From: a bacterium
GTDB lineage: Bacteria > Bacillota > Clostridia > Oscillospirales > Acutalibacteraceae
Direction: 5' to 3'
NCBI GenBank assembly: GCA_020625875.1
Contig: JAHLAX010000064.1
Location: 1 to 44,963 of the forward strand
Length of the DNA: 44,963 nucleotides
Made by a program: the position numbers and the translations under genes. Every line of letters begins with the position of its first letter. Positions within the stretch are counted from its first letter, which is position 1. A model generated the notes under the pieces. The model did no database searches and had not been told where the DNA came from. It worked only from the letters and a program-made list of their open reading frames with translations. Shown here in pieces: positions 7,590 through 15,668 of the stretch.

Positions 7590-8408
7590 TTGGCATTTGG
7601 AAAAAAGAAAAAAACTGAAGAGCTCGTCACTCCTCATGACGTCGCGAAGCTCGGACACGAACACGAAATTGCGGCGGCTAAAGACCATAAATCCTCGGTC
7701 TATGACCATTTTCACGCGCAGGACAACGCCAAAGAAATTGCCAACGCGAAAAAACGCAAAAGGCGTTACGCCATTATCCTCGGCACATTAATCGGAGTTC
7801 TTCTGATTATCTATATTATTTCAATGCTCACTACCCAATGGGGCGACCTCGTTGTTTCGGTCGAAAACGGAGCTCCCGGTAAGACCATCCTGCTTTCTGA
7901 GTCGGCTGACTTTAAAGACGGTGCGGTCAAGCTCAACGGCGGCAACGTCAAAGAGGTCACCAATATCACCAAAGCGTGGCTGCCCAAAAACCTTGAGGAC
8001 AAGGACGGCTCCCATAACGGCAAGAACTACCTCGCCTATACCTTCTATCTTAAGAACACGGGCGATGAGGACCTCGAGTACGAGACCAATATGATGCTCA
8101 CAGGTCAGTCCAAGGGCGCCGACGAGGCTACCCGTATAATGATTTATAAAAACGGCAAAGAGGCTGTATACGCCAAGGGCACAAAGGCGAGTGGCGGCAA
8201 AGAAGCCGAGACAGATGCCACAAAGTGGGTTACTAAAGATAAAATTCTCACAGTTCCCAAAACCGCCCTCAAAGCTAAATCCCAGGACAAATACACGGTA
8301 GTTATCTGGATAGAGGGCAACGACCGCGAGTGCGTAGACGCGATAAGAGGCGGACATATAAGGTCGCAGATGACGTTCAGCGTCGTCAGCGAAGACGCTG
8401 ATAAGTAA
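7590..8408 (+). CDS. single-span membrane protein with exported domain, relative of the fibre subunits
   Basis: The 272-aa product is taken from TTG 7590, 8 bp after AAGGAG; GTG 7581 overlaps that site and is less likely. Residues 1-62 are charged and cytoplasmic (His/Lys/Asp-rich). One transmembrane helix follows (AIILGTLIGVLLIIYIISML), then an extracellular domain of about 185 residues. It ends with VVIWIEGNDREC, the same signature as in the proteins at 5420, 14370 and 15669. Unlike them it lacks the Ala-Trp motif after the hydrophobic segment, so it may stay uncleaved and anchor the fibre in the membrane. Its stop codon lies inside the left repeat of the S23 cassette. The anchor role is inferred. 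Confidence 0.75.
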   Translation: MAFGKKKKTEELVTPHDVAKLGHEHEIAAAKDHKSSVYDHFHAQDNAKEIANAKKRKRRYAIILGTLIGVLLIIYIISMLTTQWGDLVVSVENGAPGKTILLSESADFKDGAVKLNGGNVKEVTNITKAWLPKNLEDKDGSHNGKNYLAYTFYLKNTGDEDLEYETNMMLTGQSKGADEATRIMIYKNGKEAVYAKGTKASGGKEAETDATKWVTKDKILTVPKTALKAKSQDKYTVVIWIEGNDRECVDAIRGGHIRSQMTFSVVSEDADK

Positions 8409-8433
8409 TAAGTAATAGGTAATAAGTAATAAT
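8403..8433 (+). repeat. left 31-bp terminal repeat of the S23 cassette
   Basis: Built of AAGTAATA-type heptamer/octamer units, this 31-bp sequence recurs as a perfect inverted copy at 8891-8921. It overlaps the stop codon of the preceding gene (TAA at 8406-8408). Confidence 0.9.
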
Positions 8434-8516
8434 TTTTATTACCAAACTTATTACAAAACTTGAGGTTTATAAATCCTATACACTTATTATTGATTCTTAT
8501 AATTATTGCTTAAATT

Positions 8517-8870
8517 ATGGATGATAATTTAATCAGAAAGAAAAGCTATCAGTTTGGGCTCAGAATTGTAAAACTCAATAAATACTTACAGAATAAAAAA
8601 GAGTATGTTATGAGTAATCAGATTTTGAGAGCGGGAACTAGTATAGGTGCAAACGTTTATGAAGCCAAATACGCTCAAAGCAGAGCTGATTTTGTATCAA
8701 AAATGAGCATATCTCTAAAGGAAGCTTCTGAAACGCAATACTGGTTAGATATTCTACATGATTCAGAGTTTATAAGTGATTCTCAATATCAGTCTTTAAA
8801 AGACGATGTAATTGAAATAATAAAGATTTTAACAAGCGCTATTAACACTACACGAAACAACGGTTTATAG
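8517..8870 (+). CDS. four-helix bundle protein (S23 / 23S rRNA intervening-sequence family)
   Basis: The 117-aa product belongs to the TIGR02436 four-helix bundle family, first described from ORFs within 23S rRNA intervening sequences. Family hallmarks are SYQFGLRIVKLNKYL near residues 10-24, SNQILRAGTSIGANVYEAKYAQSRADFVSKMSIS (written here in part; about residues 33-65) and KEASETQYWLDIL. Length is typical. Characterised function is lacking; the family is a common genomic passenger. It lies between perfect 31-bp inverted repeats and has no good ribosome binding site, so it is most likely an inserted cassette within the fibre locus rather than part of its machinery. Confidence 0.88.
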   Translation: MDDNLIRKKSYQFGLRIVKLNKYLQNKKEYVMSNQILRAGTSIGANVYEAKYAQSRADFVSKMSISLKEASETQYWLDILHDSEFISDSQYQSLKDDVIEIIKILTSAINTTRNNGL

Positions 8871-8890
8871 CTAAAGTAAAGTAATAGCTA

Positions 8891-8921
8891 ATTATTACTT
8901 ATTACCTATTACTTATTACTT
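8891..8921 (-). repeat. right 31-bp terminal repeat of the S23 cassette
   Basis: Perfect reverse complement of 8403-8433. The two copies enclose about 457 bp holding only the S23-like gene. Confidence 0.9.
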
Positions 8922-9034
8922 AAATTTTTTACAGTATCTAAACGCTCGACTTGAACGAATTGCTGAGCGATTAAGCCGAACGTAGATAAATATTATCAAG
9001 CCGAAAGGCAAAAAATTTTAAGGAGGATTCTCTT

Positions 9035-9763
9035 ATGAAAACAACAAAAAGATCGAAGATTTTATTATCTTCAATCGCAATGCTTCTTGTTGCTCTCGTA
9101 GCTTTAGGCTCCGCAACATACGCATGGTACGTAGTAAACACAGAGGTTACAGCTTCTTCAACAACACTCTCAGCTGCTGCTGCTGAAGGTCTCGTAATCA
9201 ACAACACAAACTCAGGCGCTATCAACACTTGGGGCAACTCTATTACATTAGCTAACTCCGGCACAAGCCTGGATCCCGTAAGCCTCGGCGTTAACACAAC
9301 AAACGTTACACCCGCTAATATCACAGGTGTTAAGTATCAGGGTACATCTTTAACAAGCGGTACAGCTAGCGGCTCTGCTACACCTATCACTAATGCTCAG
9401 CTCAGCACATATGTAGTTAAGGAAGACTTCTACATTGCTTACACAGGTACAGGCACAAAGACAGTTAAGCTTCAGAACACAACAGCTGTTGACGATGATA
9501 CATATCTCGTAGCTGCTATCTTCGCTGATGACGCTTATATTGGTGCTTTCAGCTCCGACGGCGCTGCTTCAACAACAGATAAGGTTAACAGCTCTGCTGT
9601 TACATTAACAGGTTCTACAACAGACCTTGCTACAACACTTTCTGTAGGCAATACTCCTGTTAAGATTACAGTAATTGCTTTCGTTGATGGTGAGAACGCT
9701 AACTGTAAGAACAGCACAGCTAACACAGATAGCTACAGCTTTGCTTTCAAGGCTTACTATTAA
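9035..9763 (+). CDS. putative major fibre subunit (SipW-cognate, Thr/Ser/Ala/Asn-rich)
   Basis: The 242-aa product starts after the strong ribosome binding site AAGGAGG. Its hydrophobic leader ends SATYAWY at residues 26-32, a SipW-cognate signature. The mature part is very rich in Thr, Ser, Ala, Asn and Val with few charges, as in TasA/camelysin-like or pilin-like subunits. The C-terminus (VIAFVDGENANC) is a relaxed version of the WxEGxDxxC signature seen in neighbours. Codon choice is strikingly uniform (ACA for Thr, GCT for Ala, AAC for Asn), unlike adjacent genes, which suggests very high expression. A stable hairpin follows about 85 bp after the stop. The major-subunit role is inference. 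Confidence 0.8.
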   Translation: MKTTKRSKILLSSIAMLLVALVALGSATYAWYVVNTEVTASSTTLSAAAAEGLVINNTNSGAINTWGNSITLANSGTSLDPVSLGVNTTNVTPANITGVKYQGTSLTSGTASGSATPITNAQLSTYVVKEDFYIAYTGTGTKTVKLQNTTAVDDDTYLVAAIFADDAYIGAFSSDGAASTTDKVNSSAVTLTGSTTDLATTLSVGNTPVKITVIAFVDGENANCKNSTANTDSYSFAFKAYY

Positions 9764-9848
9764 TTGCTAAATTATTTAATCGTTTAATAATTTGTAATTA
9801 ATCCGTTAAACTAAAGGTTTAACACTCAGTTAACTAACTGAACCCAAT

Positions 9849-9875
9849 CCCGAGGGCGAGGCTCTCGCCCTCGGG
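9849..9875 (+). terminator. stable 12-bp hairpin after the major subunit (attenuator?)
   Basis: CCCGAGGGCGAG, loop GCT, CTCGCCCTCGGG is a perfect 12-bp GC-rich stem. It lacks a T-run, so partial read-through or mRNA protection is as likely as full termination. Either would favour the upstream subunit over the downstream genes. Confidence 0.6.
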
Positions 9876-9911
9876 TTAACCCGAATATTCAGTCAGCAGG
9901 GATATTCGACG

Positions 9912-10008
9912 CTAAGTGAACGGCTTTGTCGCGGCGCCGCGCTCGCGCGGCGAAAAGTTGTGATGAAGTCGACAAAGCCAAATCACTTAGTCCGAGCAGA
10001 ACTCGGAC
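9912..10008. repeat. long interrupted palindrome and GTCCGAG hairpin
   Basis: CTAAGTGA plus GGCTTTGTCG at 9912-9931 pair with CGACAAAGCC plus TCACTTAG at 9970-9990, enclosing a GC-rich centre (GCGGCGCCGCGCTCGCGCGG). GTCCGAG/CTCGGAC at 9990-10008 forms a further hairpin. The 459-bp gap between the major subunit and the ATPase gene holds no gene but is filled with such structures. Confidence 0.7.
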
Positions 10009-10009
10009 A

Positions 10010-10102
10010 GTTAACGGCTAACAGTTAACAATTAACAGTTAGCTAATCTTAGAAAGTTTTGAAAATAGGGTAACTGTTCACTGTTACCTGTTACTTGTTA
10101 AC
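10010..10102. repeat. imperfect 32-bp inverted repeat of GTTAAC-type units (possible empty cassette)
   Basis: The arm at 10010-10041 matches the reverse complement of 10071-10102 at about 26 of 32 positions; both are built from TTAACAGTTA-like units. The spacer is 29 bp. The architecture resembles the S23 cassette ends but encloses no gene. A further hairpin, TTCGGCG-CAAAA-CGCCGAA, lies at 10127-10145. Confidence 0.65.
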
Positions 10103-10222
10103 TTTTTGAGGGCTATAACAACAAAGTTCGGCGCAAAACGCCGAAATGCAAAGGAACTTATAAGAGAGAGCAAGGTCAGACGCTTTTAGCCCGAAAAGAA
10201 ATTTTTTTAAGGAGATAATCCT

Positions 10223-11746
10223 ATGGATACAGTATTCCAATTCTTATTCCAATTCCTCGGACAGTTCTTCGGCTCCATATGGAACGGAATTGTCACCATG
10301 CTCGGCGCGTTCAATATCCCCGAGTATATCAATATCATCTCCCGCTATACCACCTCACTCGGCGGTCTGGCATGGGTAGTAGCAATTATCGCTATTCTGC
10401 TTTTGGTAGCGATTCTATTCTTTATCGTATTTTTGATAGTTGTTTCCTTAAAGAAATTTTTCAAGAACAAGCGCGCCCGCAAAGACACAGGCTCGCTCGT
10501 ACAGGAAGTTCAGGCTCTCAACCGCGAGGTTATGCGCCTTAACCTTGAAAAAGACAAAATCTTATCTATGAAGGTCAGCCAGATTGGCCTCAACCCCAAC
10601 GAAATCTCCGAGCTCACAGGCGAAGAACTCGAAACGCTCAACGGCGAGGGCGAAGAGGGCGAAGACGACATCCGCTTTCTCAAACTCACTCAGCTCGACA
10701 AAGACTGGGCGGACTATCAGCCCCCCGAGTACGACAACGACATTACGTTGCCTGAATTCTGCGATCGTTTCCGTTTGTTCGCTTGTTCAAGACTCGGTCT
10801 TTATTATGATATAGCTATGATTCGCCGCTTTGTTTCGGCGTTCGCTTCAACCCGACTGATTGTATTACAGGGTATTTCAGGTACTGGTAAAACATCACTC
10901 GCATACGCGTTTGGTAAGTATGTTTGCAACGACTCCGTAATCACCCCTGTACAGCCTTCATGGCGTGACCGTTCAGAGCTTTTCGGCTACTTCAACGAGT
11001 TTACAAAGAAGTACAACGAAACCGCTCTGCTGTGCGCTATGTACGAGGCTAACTATAACGAAAACGTATATCTGGTAATCCTCGATGAGATGAACATCGC
11101 GCGTGTTGAGTACTACTTCGCCGAGATGCTCTCGATTCTTGAAATGCCGCGCCGCGATGAGTGGATTGTTGACCTCGTGCCCAGCACATGGCCCAACGAC
11201 CCGAAGCTTTTGGACCGCGGTAAATTCACCGTGCCGCCCAATATGTGGTATTGCGGCACAATCAACAACGACGACTCGACATTCGCCGTTACAGATAAGG
11301 TATACGACCGTGCTATGCCTATCAACATCGATACCAAGGGCGTAGCCTTTGAGGCTCCCGACACACCGCCTGTTGTTATCAACTATCATCACTTTGAGGA
11401 TATTCTCAACCAGGCTAAGGCTGAGAACCCGATTTCTGATGACCTGCTCCAGAAGCTCGCGCTCGTTGACGACTATGTAATCACTCACTTCAGAGTAGCT
11501 TTTGGTAACCGTATTATGAAGCAGATTAAGGACTATGTTCCCGCGTATGTCGGCACAGGCGGCGAGGAAATCGACGGTCTTGACTACATACTCGCGCGCA
11601 AAGTATTGCGTAAATTTGAGGCACTCAACCTTTCATACATCCGTGACGAAATCGACGGACTTATCTCTTATATGGATGAGCTGTTCGGCGAGGAGAATAT
11701 GGGTGAATGTAAGGACTACCTCCTTATGCTCAAGAAGCTGGCTTAA
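10223..11746 (+). CDS. membrane-anchored McrB-like AAA+ ATPase
   Basis: The 507-aa protein has an aromatic N-terminal amphipathic segment (VFQFLFQFLGQFFGSIW), a transmembrane helix at about residues 46-76, then a cytoplasmic coiled/acidic linker (90-150) and an AAA+ domain from about 175. Walker A is GISGTGKT (217-224) and Walker B is LVILDEMN (284-291, with Asp288 and Glu289). The sensor region GTINNDDSTFAVTDKVYDRA matches the 'GTxNxDET...KVxDRA' form of McrB-like AAA_5 ATPases that pair with DUF2357 proteins. A start ATG follows AAGGAGAT. The DUF2357-like gene begins 51 bp later. A membrane anchor is unusual for an McrB homologue and fits a role at the envelope. Whether it uses ATP or GTP cannot be read from sequence. 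Confidence 0.87.
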   Translation: MDTVFQFLFQFLGQFFGSIWNGIVTMLGAFNIPEYINIISRYTTSLGGLAWVVAIIAILLLVAILFFIVFLIVVSLKKFFKNKRARKDTGSLVQEVQALNREVMRLNLEKDKILSMKVSQIGLNPNEISELTGEELETLNGEGEEGEDDIRFLKLTQLDKDWADYQPPEYDNDITLPEFCDRFRLFACSRLGLYYDIAMIRRFVSAFASTRLIVLQGISGTGKTSLAYAFGKYVCNDSVITPVQPSWRDRSELFGYFNEFTKKYNETALLCAMYEANYNENVYLVILDEMNIARVEYYFAEMLSILEMPRRDEWIVDLVPSTWPNDPKLLDRGKFTVPPNMWYCGTINNDDSTFAVTDKVYDRAMPINIDTKGVAFEAPDTPPVVINYHHFEDILNQAKAENPISDDLLQKLALVDDYVITHFRVAFGNRIMKQIKDYVPAYVGTGGEEIDGLDYILARKVLRKFEALNLSYIRDEIDGLISYMDELFGEENMGECKDYLLMLKKLA

Positions 11747-11797
11747 TTTAGTCTACAAATTCAGTTAGTTTCAAGCACAAAGAGAGGTGAGTAAGCT

Positions 11798-14365
11798 TTG
11801 GAAAATTTTGATAAATATTACCGCTCCTATAAATATATGGAGAAGCTGCTCGCGACAGACTTCACGTACAACTACCTGCGCCAGAATATGGCTGACGCCG
11901 ACAAGGGCGAGGACGTTCTGACAGGTCGTATCCACGAGAAGATTATCGATATGGACTGGGTTACCGCGATTGAGGACACTCTGCCCTATATCGAAAAAGC
12001 TATTGACGAACAGCGCAGATTCATCGTTGAAAACAACGAGATTTACAGAATCGACAAGGCTAAAATCATCAACAAAGATTCTGTAAAACACCTGATTCAG
12101 CATACAAACTTTATCGACAACATTGACGAAACTGGCAGGGTAACGCCCAATAAGGTGCTTACTATCGAGCGTGAGGACAGCTTCGAGACCTACGAAAACC
12201 GCTTCCTTATTACGCTTATTGAGACCGCGCTCAACTTCGTTGCCGATAAATACCGCAAAATGGTTAACGCCCCGACCGATACCTACGAAAAGGTAGAAAT
12301 GGAGCGAGATCTTGTACTCAACCAGCAGAAGATTACCTTTAAGTGTGAGTACAGTAACGAGGTTAAAGACGCCGAAGAAGCCGATTTGAACGTTGCCGAT
12401 TATGAGCAGCTCTCCGACTTCGACCGCGTACGCCGTATCCGTGAAAAGCTCAACAGCTTATTAAACACCGATATGATGCAGGCGCTCAAAAAGTGCATCC
12501 GCGTTAAGCCTCCTATCAACCGTACAAACCTTATGACCAAGAACCCGAACTACAAAGCGGGCTTGGATCTGTTTACATACCTTAACTCCTATAAAAAGCC
12601 AGGCTACGAAATCGTAGGCCGTGACCTCACGGGCAAGATTGACGCCGTAACCCAAGAGGGTATGTATATGGCTTGGGGTTATCAGCACTTCCTGATGTCA
12701 ATCGTTAATAATCCTCAGTTGATGGATTATCTTGAGGAGAGGTATCAGGAGCAGAACGCTATCTTCGCGTCCGAGGAAAAACTCGCCAAAGAAGAGCGTA
12801 TGCACCGCGAGAACGAGCTCATTGAGAGAATCCGCGCCGAGGAGATGAAGATTCGTCTTCAGGAAATCCGCGAGCGTGAGAAGATTATCCGTGAGCAAAA
12901 GGCTGAGATTGAAGCCCTTAAGCGTGAGATTGAAAAGCGCGACAAGACTATCGAAAGTCTCAAGAGCTCCATCAGGGCTCTCGAAGATCGCGTTAAAGAG
13001 CTTGAAAACGAGCTCCAGAAAATTAAGGCTGAGCTCCTTAAGGCTAAAGAGCGTATTAAAGAGCTCGAGGCTAAGGTTGAAGAGCTCGAGGCGAGAATTA
13101 AGATTCTCGAAGCCAAAATCGTTGAACTCGAAGCTAAGGTTGCCGAGCTCGAGGAGCAGAAGGCTCAGCTCGAGGCTAAGATTAAAGAACTCGAGGGAAT
13201 CATCGAGGAGCAGAAGGCTAAGATTGCCGAGCTCGAGGCTAAGGTTGCCGAGCAGAAGGCTCGCATTGAAGAACTTGAAGGCATCGTAGCGGGACTCGAA
13301 AAGATTAAAGCCGAGCTCGAGGCTAACGTTGCCGCTCTCGAAAAAGAGAACGCCGAGCAGAAGGCTACAATCGAGGCTCACGAGGCTACTATCGCTCAGC
13401 AGAAAGCGGCTATCGCGGGACTTGAAACAGCTATCGCCGACGCTAAAACTCAGATTGAAACCCTCAACGGTACAATCTCTGAGCGCGATAACACAATCGC
13501 CGAGCAGAGCTCGACTATTGACGGTCTTAATAACAATGTTGCTGCTCTCGAGACCAATCTCGCGAGCGAGAAGCAGGGCAGAGCTGATGATGTCGCCAGA
13601 CTTAACAAAAAGTATGATGATGATATTGCCAAGCTCAACAAAGACCACGCCGACGAAAAGGCTTCTATCGACGCTGCTCATACCAAGCAGATTGAAAAGC
13701 TGAACAACGAGCACAAGCAGGCGCTCGACAGAGTGCAGAAGCAGTGCGATAACGATAAAAACCGCATCAAGAAAGACGCCGACGCCCGCGTCAAGGCTGC
13801 TCAGAAGGAAGCCGACAAGAAGGCAAAGGCAGAAATCAAAAAGCAGGTTGACAAGGCTCAGGCAGAGGCTAAAAAGGCAGCCAAAAAGGCTAACGAAACA
13901 GCCGCTATGTATAAAAAAGAGCTTAAGATTGACAAGAAGAACGAGGATATGTTCCGCTTCGACTTCGCGCTCGGCGCTTTGGGCGCTCAGTCAATGATGG
14001 CTGGCTCTATTATCGAGAGCGGAGTGGGCGAGCTTCCTCGCAACGACAAGCTCAGTTGCGTTTATATCGTTAAGGATAATAAGAAAATCACAGTTTATAA
14101 GGGAACTCACAACCGCCTTGAGGTCATCAAGAACCTTCGCGGTGAGAGCGACTTTGACAAGTGCAAGTCTATTGTTGCCGACGCTCTCAAGGGCGCGGAC
14201 AAATCCGTCGCTTACCTGACTTATAAGACGGTCGATAAGCTCTATATGAACGGTTTTGCCGACTTCTTGCGTGAGGACGCGCAGTTCGAGGCAACTCAGA
14301 TTTACCACAATAAATCACAGAGAAGCGGCAAGTCCGCTATAGGTATCTATTTCTACAGAGGTTAA
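11798..14365 (+). CDS. DUF2357-like protein with long coiled coil replacing the nuclease
   Basis: The start is TTG 11798, preceded by AGAGAGGTGAG. Of the 855 residues, 1-315 resemble the DUF2357 family that partners McrB-like ATPases: TIEREDSFETYENRFLITLI near 120-140 and RTNLMTKNPNYKAGLDLF near 244-262 match the family's 'ENRF' and 'npxYr' motifs. Residues 325-705 are an almost uninterrupted coiled coil with regular ELEAKVxELEA heptads, becoming Lys/Ala-rich toward its end. Residues 710-855 form an unrecognised globular domain. No PD-(D/E)XK nuclease is visible where McrC-type partners have one. There is no signal peptide, so it should be cytoplasmic and bind the membrane-anchored ATPase. 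The stop lies 4 bp before the next exported-subunit gene, indicating one operon. Confidence 0.8.
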   Translation: MENFDKYYRSYKYMEKLLATDFTYNYLRQNMADADKGEDVLTGRIHEKIIDMDWVTAIEDTLPYIEKAIDEQRRFIVENNEIYRIDKAKIINKDSVKHLIQHTNFIDNIDETGRVTPNKVLTIEREDSFETYENRFLITLIETALNFVADKYRKMVNAPTDTYEKVEMERDLVLNQQKITFKCEYSNEVKDAEEADLNVADYEQLSDFDRVRRIREKLNSLLNTDMMQALKKCIRVKPPINRTNLMTKNPNYKAGLDLFTYLNSYKKPGYEIVGRDLTGKIDAVTQEGMYMAWGYQHFLMSIVNNPQLMDYLEERYQEQNAIFASEEKLAKEERMHRENELIERIRAEEMKIRLQEIREREKIIREQKAEIEALKREIEKRDKTIESLKSSIRALEDRVKELENELQKIKAELLKAKERIKELEAKVEELEARIKILEAKIVELEAKVAELEEQKAQLEAKIKELEGIIEEQKAKIAELEAKVAEQKARIEELEGIVAGLEKIKAELEANVAALEKENAEQKATIEAHEATIAQQKAAIAGLETAIADAKTQIETLNGTISERDNTIAEQSSTIDGLNNNVAALETNLASEKQGRADDVARLNKKYDDDIAKLNKDHADEKASIDAAHTKQIEKLNNEHKQALDRVQKQCDNDKNRIKKDADARVKAAQKEADKKAKAEIKKQVDKAQAEAKKAAKKANETAAMYKKELKIDKKNEDMFRFDFALGALGAQSMMAGSIIESGVGELPRNDKLSCVYIVKDNKKITVYKGTHNRLEVIKNLRGESDFDKCKSIVADALKGADKSVAYLTYKTVDKLYMNGFADFLREDAQFEATQIYHNKSQRSGKSAIGIYFYRG
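13050..13330 (+). repeat. internal near-repeats encoding ELEAKV heptads
   Basis: GAGCTCGAGGCTAAGGTTG-like units recur in phase with the coiled-coil heptads. They are part of the coding sequence and probably arose by slippage or duplication, which could allow length variation of the coil. Confidence 0.7.
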
Positions 14366-14369
14366 GCTT

Positions 14370-15632
14370 ATGAAAGGGAAAACCGGCGTTATGAATAAGC
14401 GTCTTTTGTTGGCGAAAAATTCAATATTGATGCTCGTAATGCTGGTTGTTATCTTTTTAGCCGTATTCGCGTGGTACTACACCAACAAAAAAGTTGAAGC
14501 GGGCGATATATCAATCAGCGCGGCTGACCCTGACGAGGTTGAGATTGCTTTTACTCAGTTCGGGGCTGATTCAGGCGCTATTGGTAACTATGTTACAAAT
14601 GGCGGTGTATCAACTTGGACCGCGGGCGCGTGGGGAACTACCGCCAACTTCTCAGGTCCATTCAAATTTTCAAACGACGTTACCAGCGACGGTTTAACCT
14701 TCCTTATTCCAAAGTTTATCTCAACCGAGGATAACGATTCCGCCAAGGCGGACGCGCGTAAAAACGGCAAGATTGTAAACGTCAACGATGTCCCCGTACA
14801 CGGCGATGATCTTAAGACTAATCTCAATCTTACTGCCGCGGATATTGAGAACGGAGTTAACGCGGACTATGTAAGTATCCCGTTCTATCTTCGTTCACGT
14901 TCCAAAGATTTATATATCAAGCCCTCAGCCTATCTGGCTATGAAGGCGGAGGTCGACAGCGCAGATATTACGGGAACAAACGCAGCTCGTAAGAGCGCGT
15001 ACGGTAATTTTACCTCGGATGTTCTTGTTGCGGCTATGCGAGTTTCGATCACGGGCGGACCTGTAACACGTATCGAAAATAATGTCCCCACACAATACTC
15101 TGAACCAGGGGAATCGCCGGAGAACGAAAGTTCATTCACATGGCTTCCCCGCCCCGACCTCTTCCTCAATATCCCTGACGGTTACACCGAGGATGATTGG
15201 TCGCTTGTAAGAAACGTTAAGAGCGACACACCGTTAAGCAGACTTGAAGGAAGCACCTATGTAGAAGATTATACAGGTGAAACCTTTAAGCACAATTACT
15301 ATCAACTCAGATATGAAGACCCCACTGATCCAAATTCTGTTGTAAATGGCGTTTCTCTGGTTGAAGACAGTGACGAAGATCCCACTGCGTATAAATCTGA
15401 TGTTGACGAAACAGTAAGCGTCGGCAGTTACAGTGTTCCTACACTGGGTGAAGGTCAGAAAATCACTGATTTTGAAACGCTTTCCAGTCATGCTGAAGCT
15501 TTGTCCGATGGATATTATTACTATAAGTTCTATCTTAACATCTGGATTGAGGGCACCGATTCTGAAGCGCGCCGCGCTATGGATACAGGCGAGTTCAAGC
15601 TTGAAATGAAATTCGGCAACTCCCCCGATTAA
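14370..15632 (+). CDS. SipW-cognate-type exported subunit, 420 aa
   Basis: ATG 14370 follows AGAGG at a suitable distance; ATG 14391 is an alternative. The leader ends FLAVFAWYYT (residues 29-38), the SipW-cognate pattern. The mature domain is large, acidic and without further membrane segments. It ends with FYLNIWIEGTDSEA, the family signature lacking the final Cys. The gene follows the coiled-coil gene by only 4 bp, which ties the AAA+/DUF2357 pair to export of these proteins. Specific function is not recognisable; a minor fibre or matrix component is likely. Confidence 0.78.
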   Translation: MKGKTGVMNKRLLLAKNSILMLVMLVVIFLAVFAWYYTNKKVEAGDISISAADPDEVEIAFTQFGADSGAIGNYVTNGGVSTWTAGAWGTTANFSGPFKFSNDVTSDGLTFLIPKFISTEDNDSAKADARKNGKIVNVNDVPVHGDDLKTNLNLTAADIENGVNADYVSIPFYLRSRSKDLYIKPSAYLAMKAEVDSADITGTNAARKSAYGNFTSDVLVAAMRVSITGGPVTRIENNVPTQYSEPGESPENESSFTWLPRPDLFLNIPDGYTEDDWSLVRNVKSDTPLSRLEGSTYVEDYTGETFKHNYYQLRYEDPTDPNSVVNGVSLVEDSDEDPTAYKSDVDETVSVGSYSVPTLGEGQKITDFETLSSHAEALSDGYYYYKFYLNIWIEGTDSEARRAMDTGEFKLEMKFGNSPD

Positions 15633-15668
15633 ATTTTATTAAAATATAAATAAAAGTGAGGTGAGATT

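Noticed and set aside
8403..8921. CRISPR-like or tandem array suggested by the TAATAAG repeats
   Set aside because: The units are short, contiguous and occur as two inverted arms around a gene, without spacers or cas genes.
12698..13714. Long reverse-strand reading frame opposite the coiled-coil gene
   Set aside because: It is a Leu/Ser-rich mirror of the ELEAK heptads on the other strand, with no ribosome binding site or family match.
10223..14365. Phage-defence (type IV restriction) island interpretation of the McrB-like/DUF2357 pair
   Set aside because: No nuclease domain is visible, the ATPase is membrane-anchored, and the pair is spaced as part of the exported-subunit operon. It is kept as the main alternative rather than the call.
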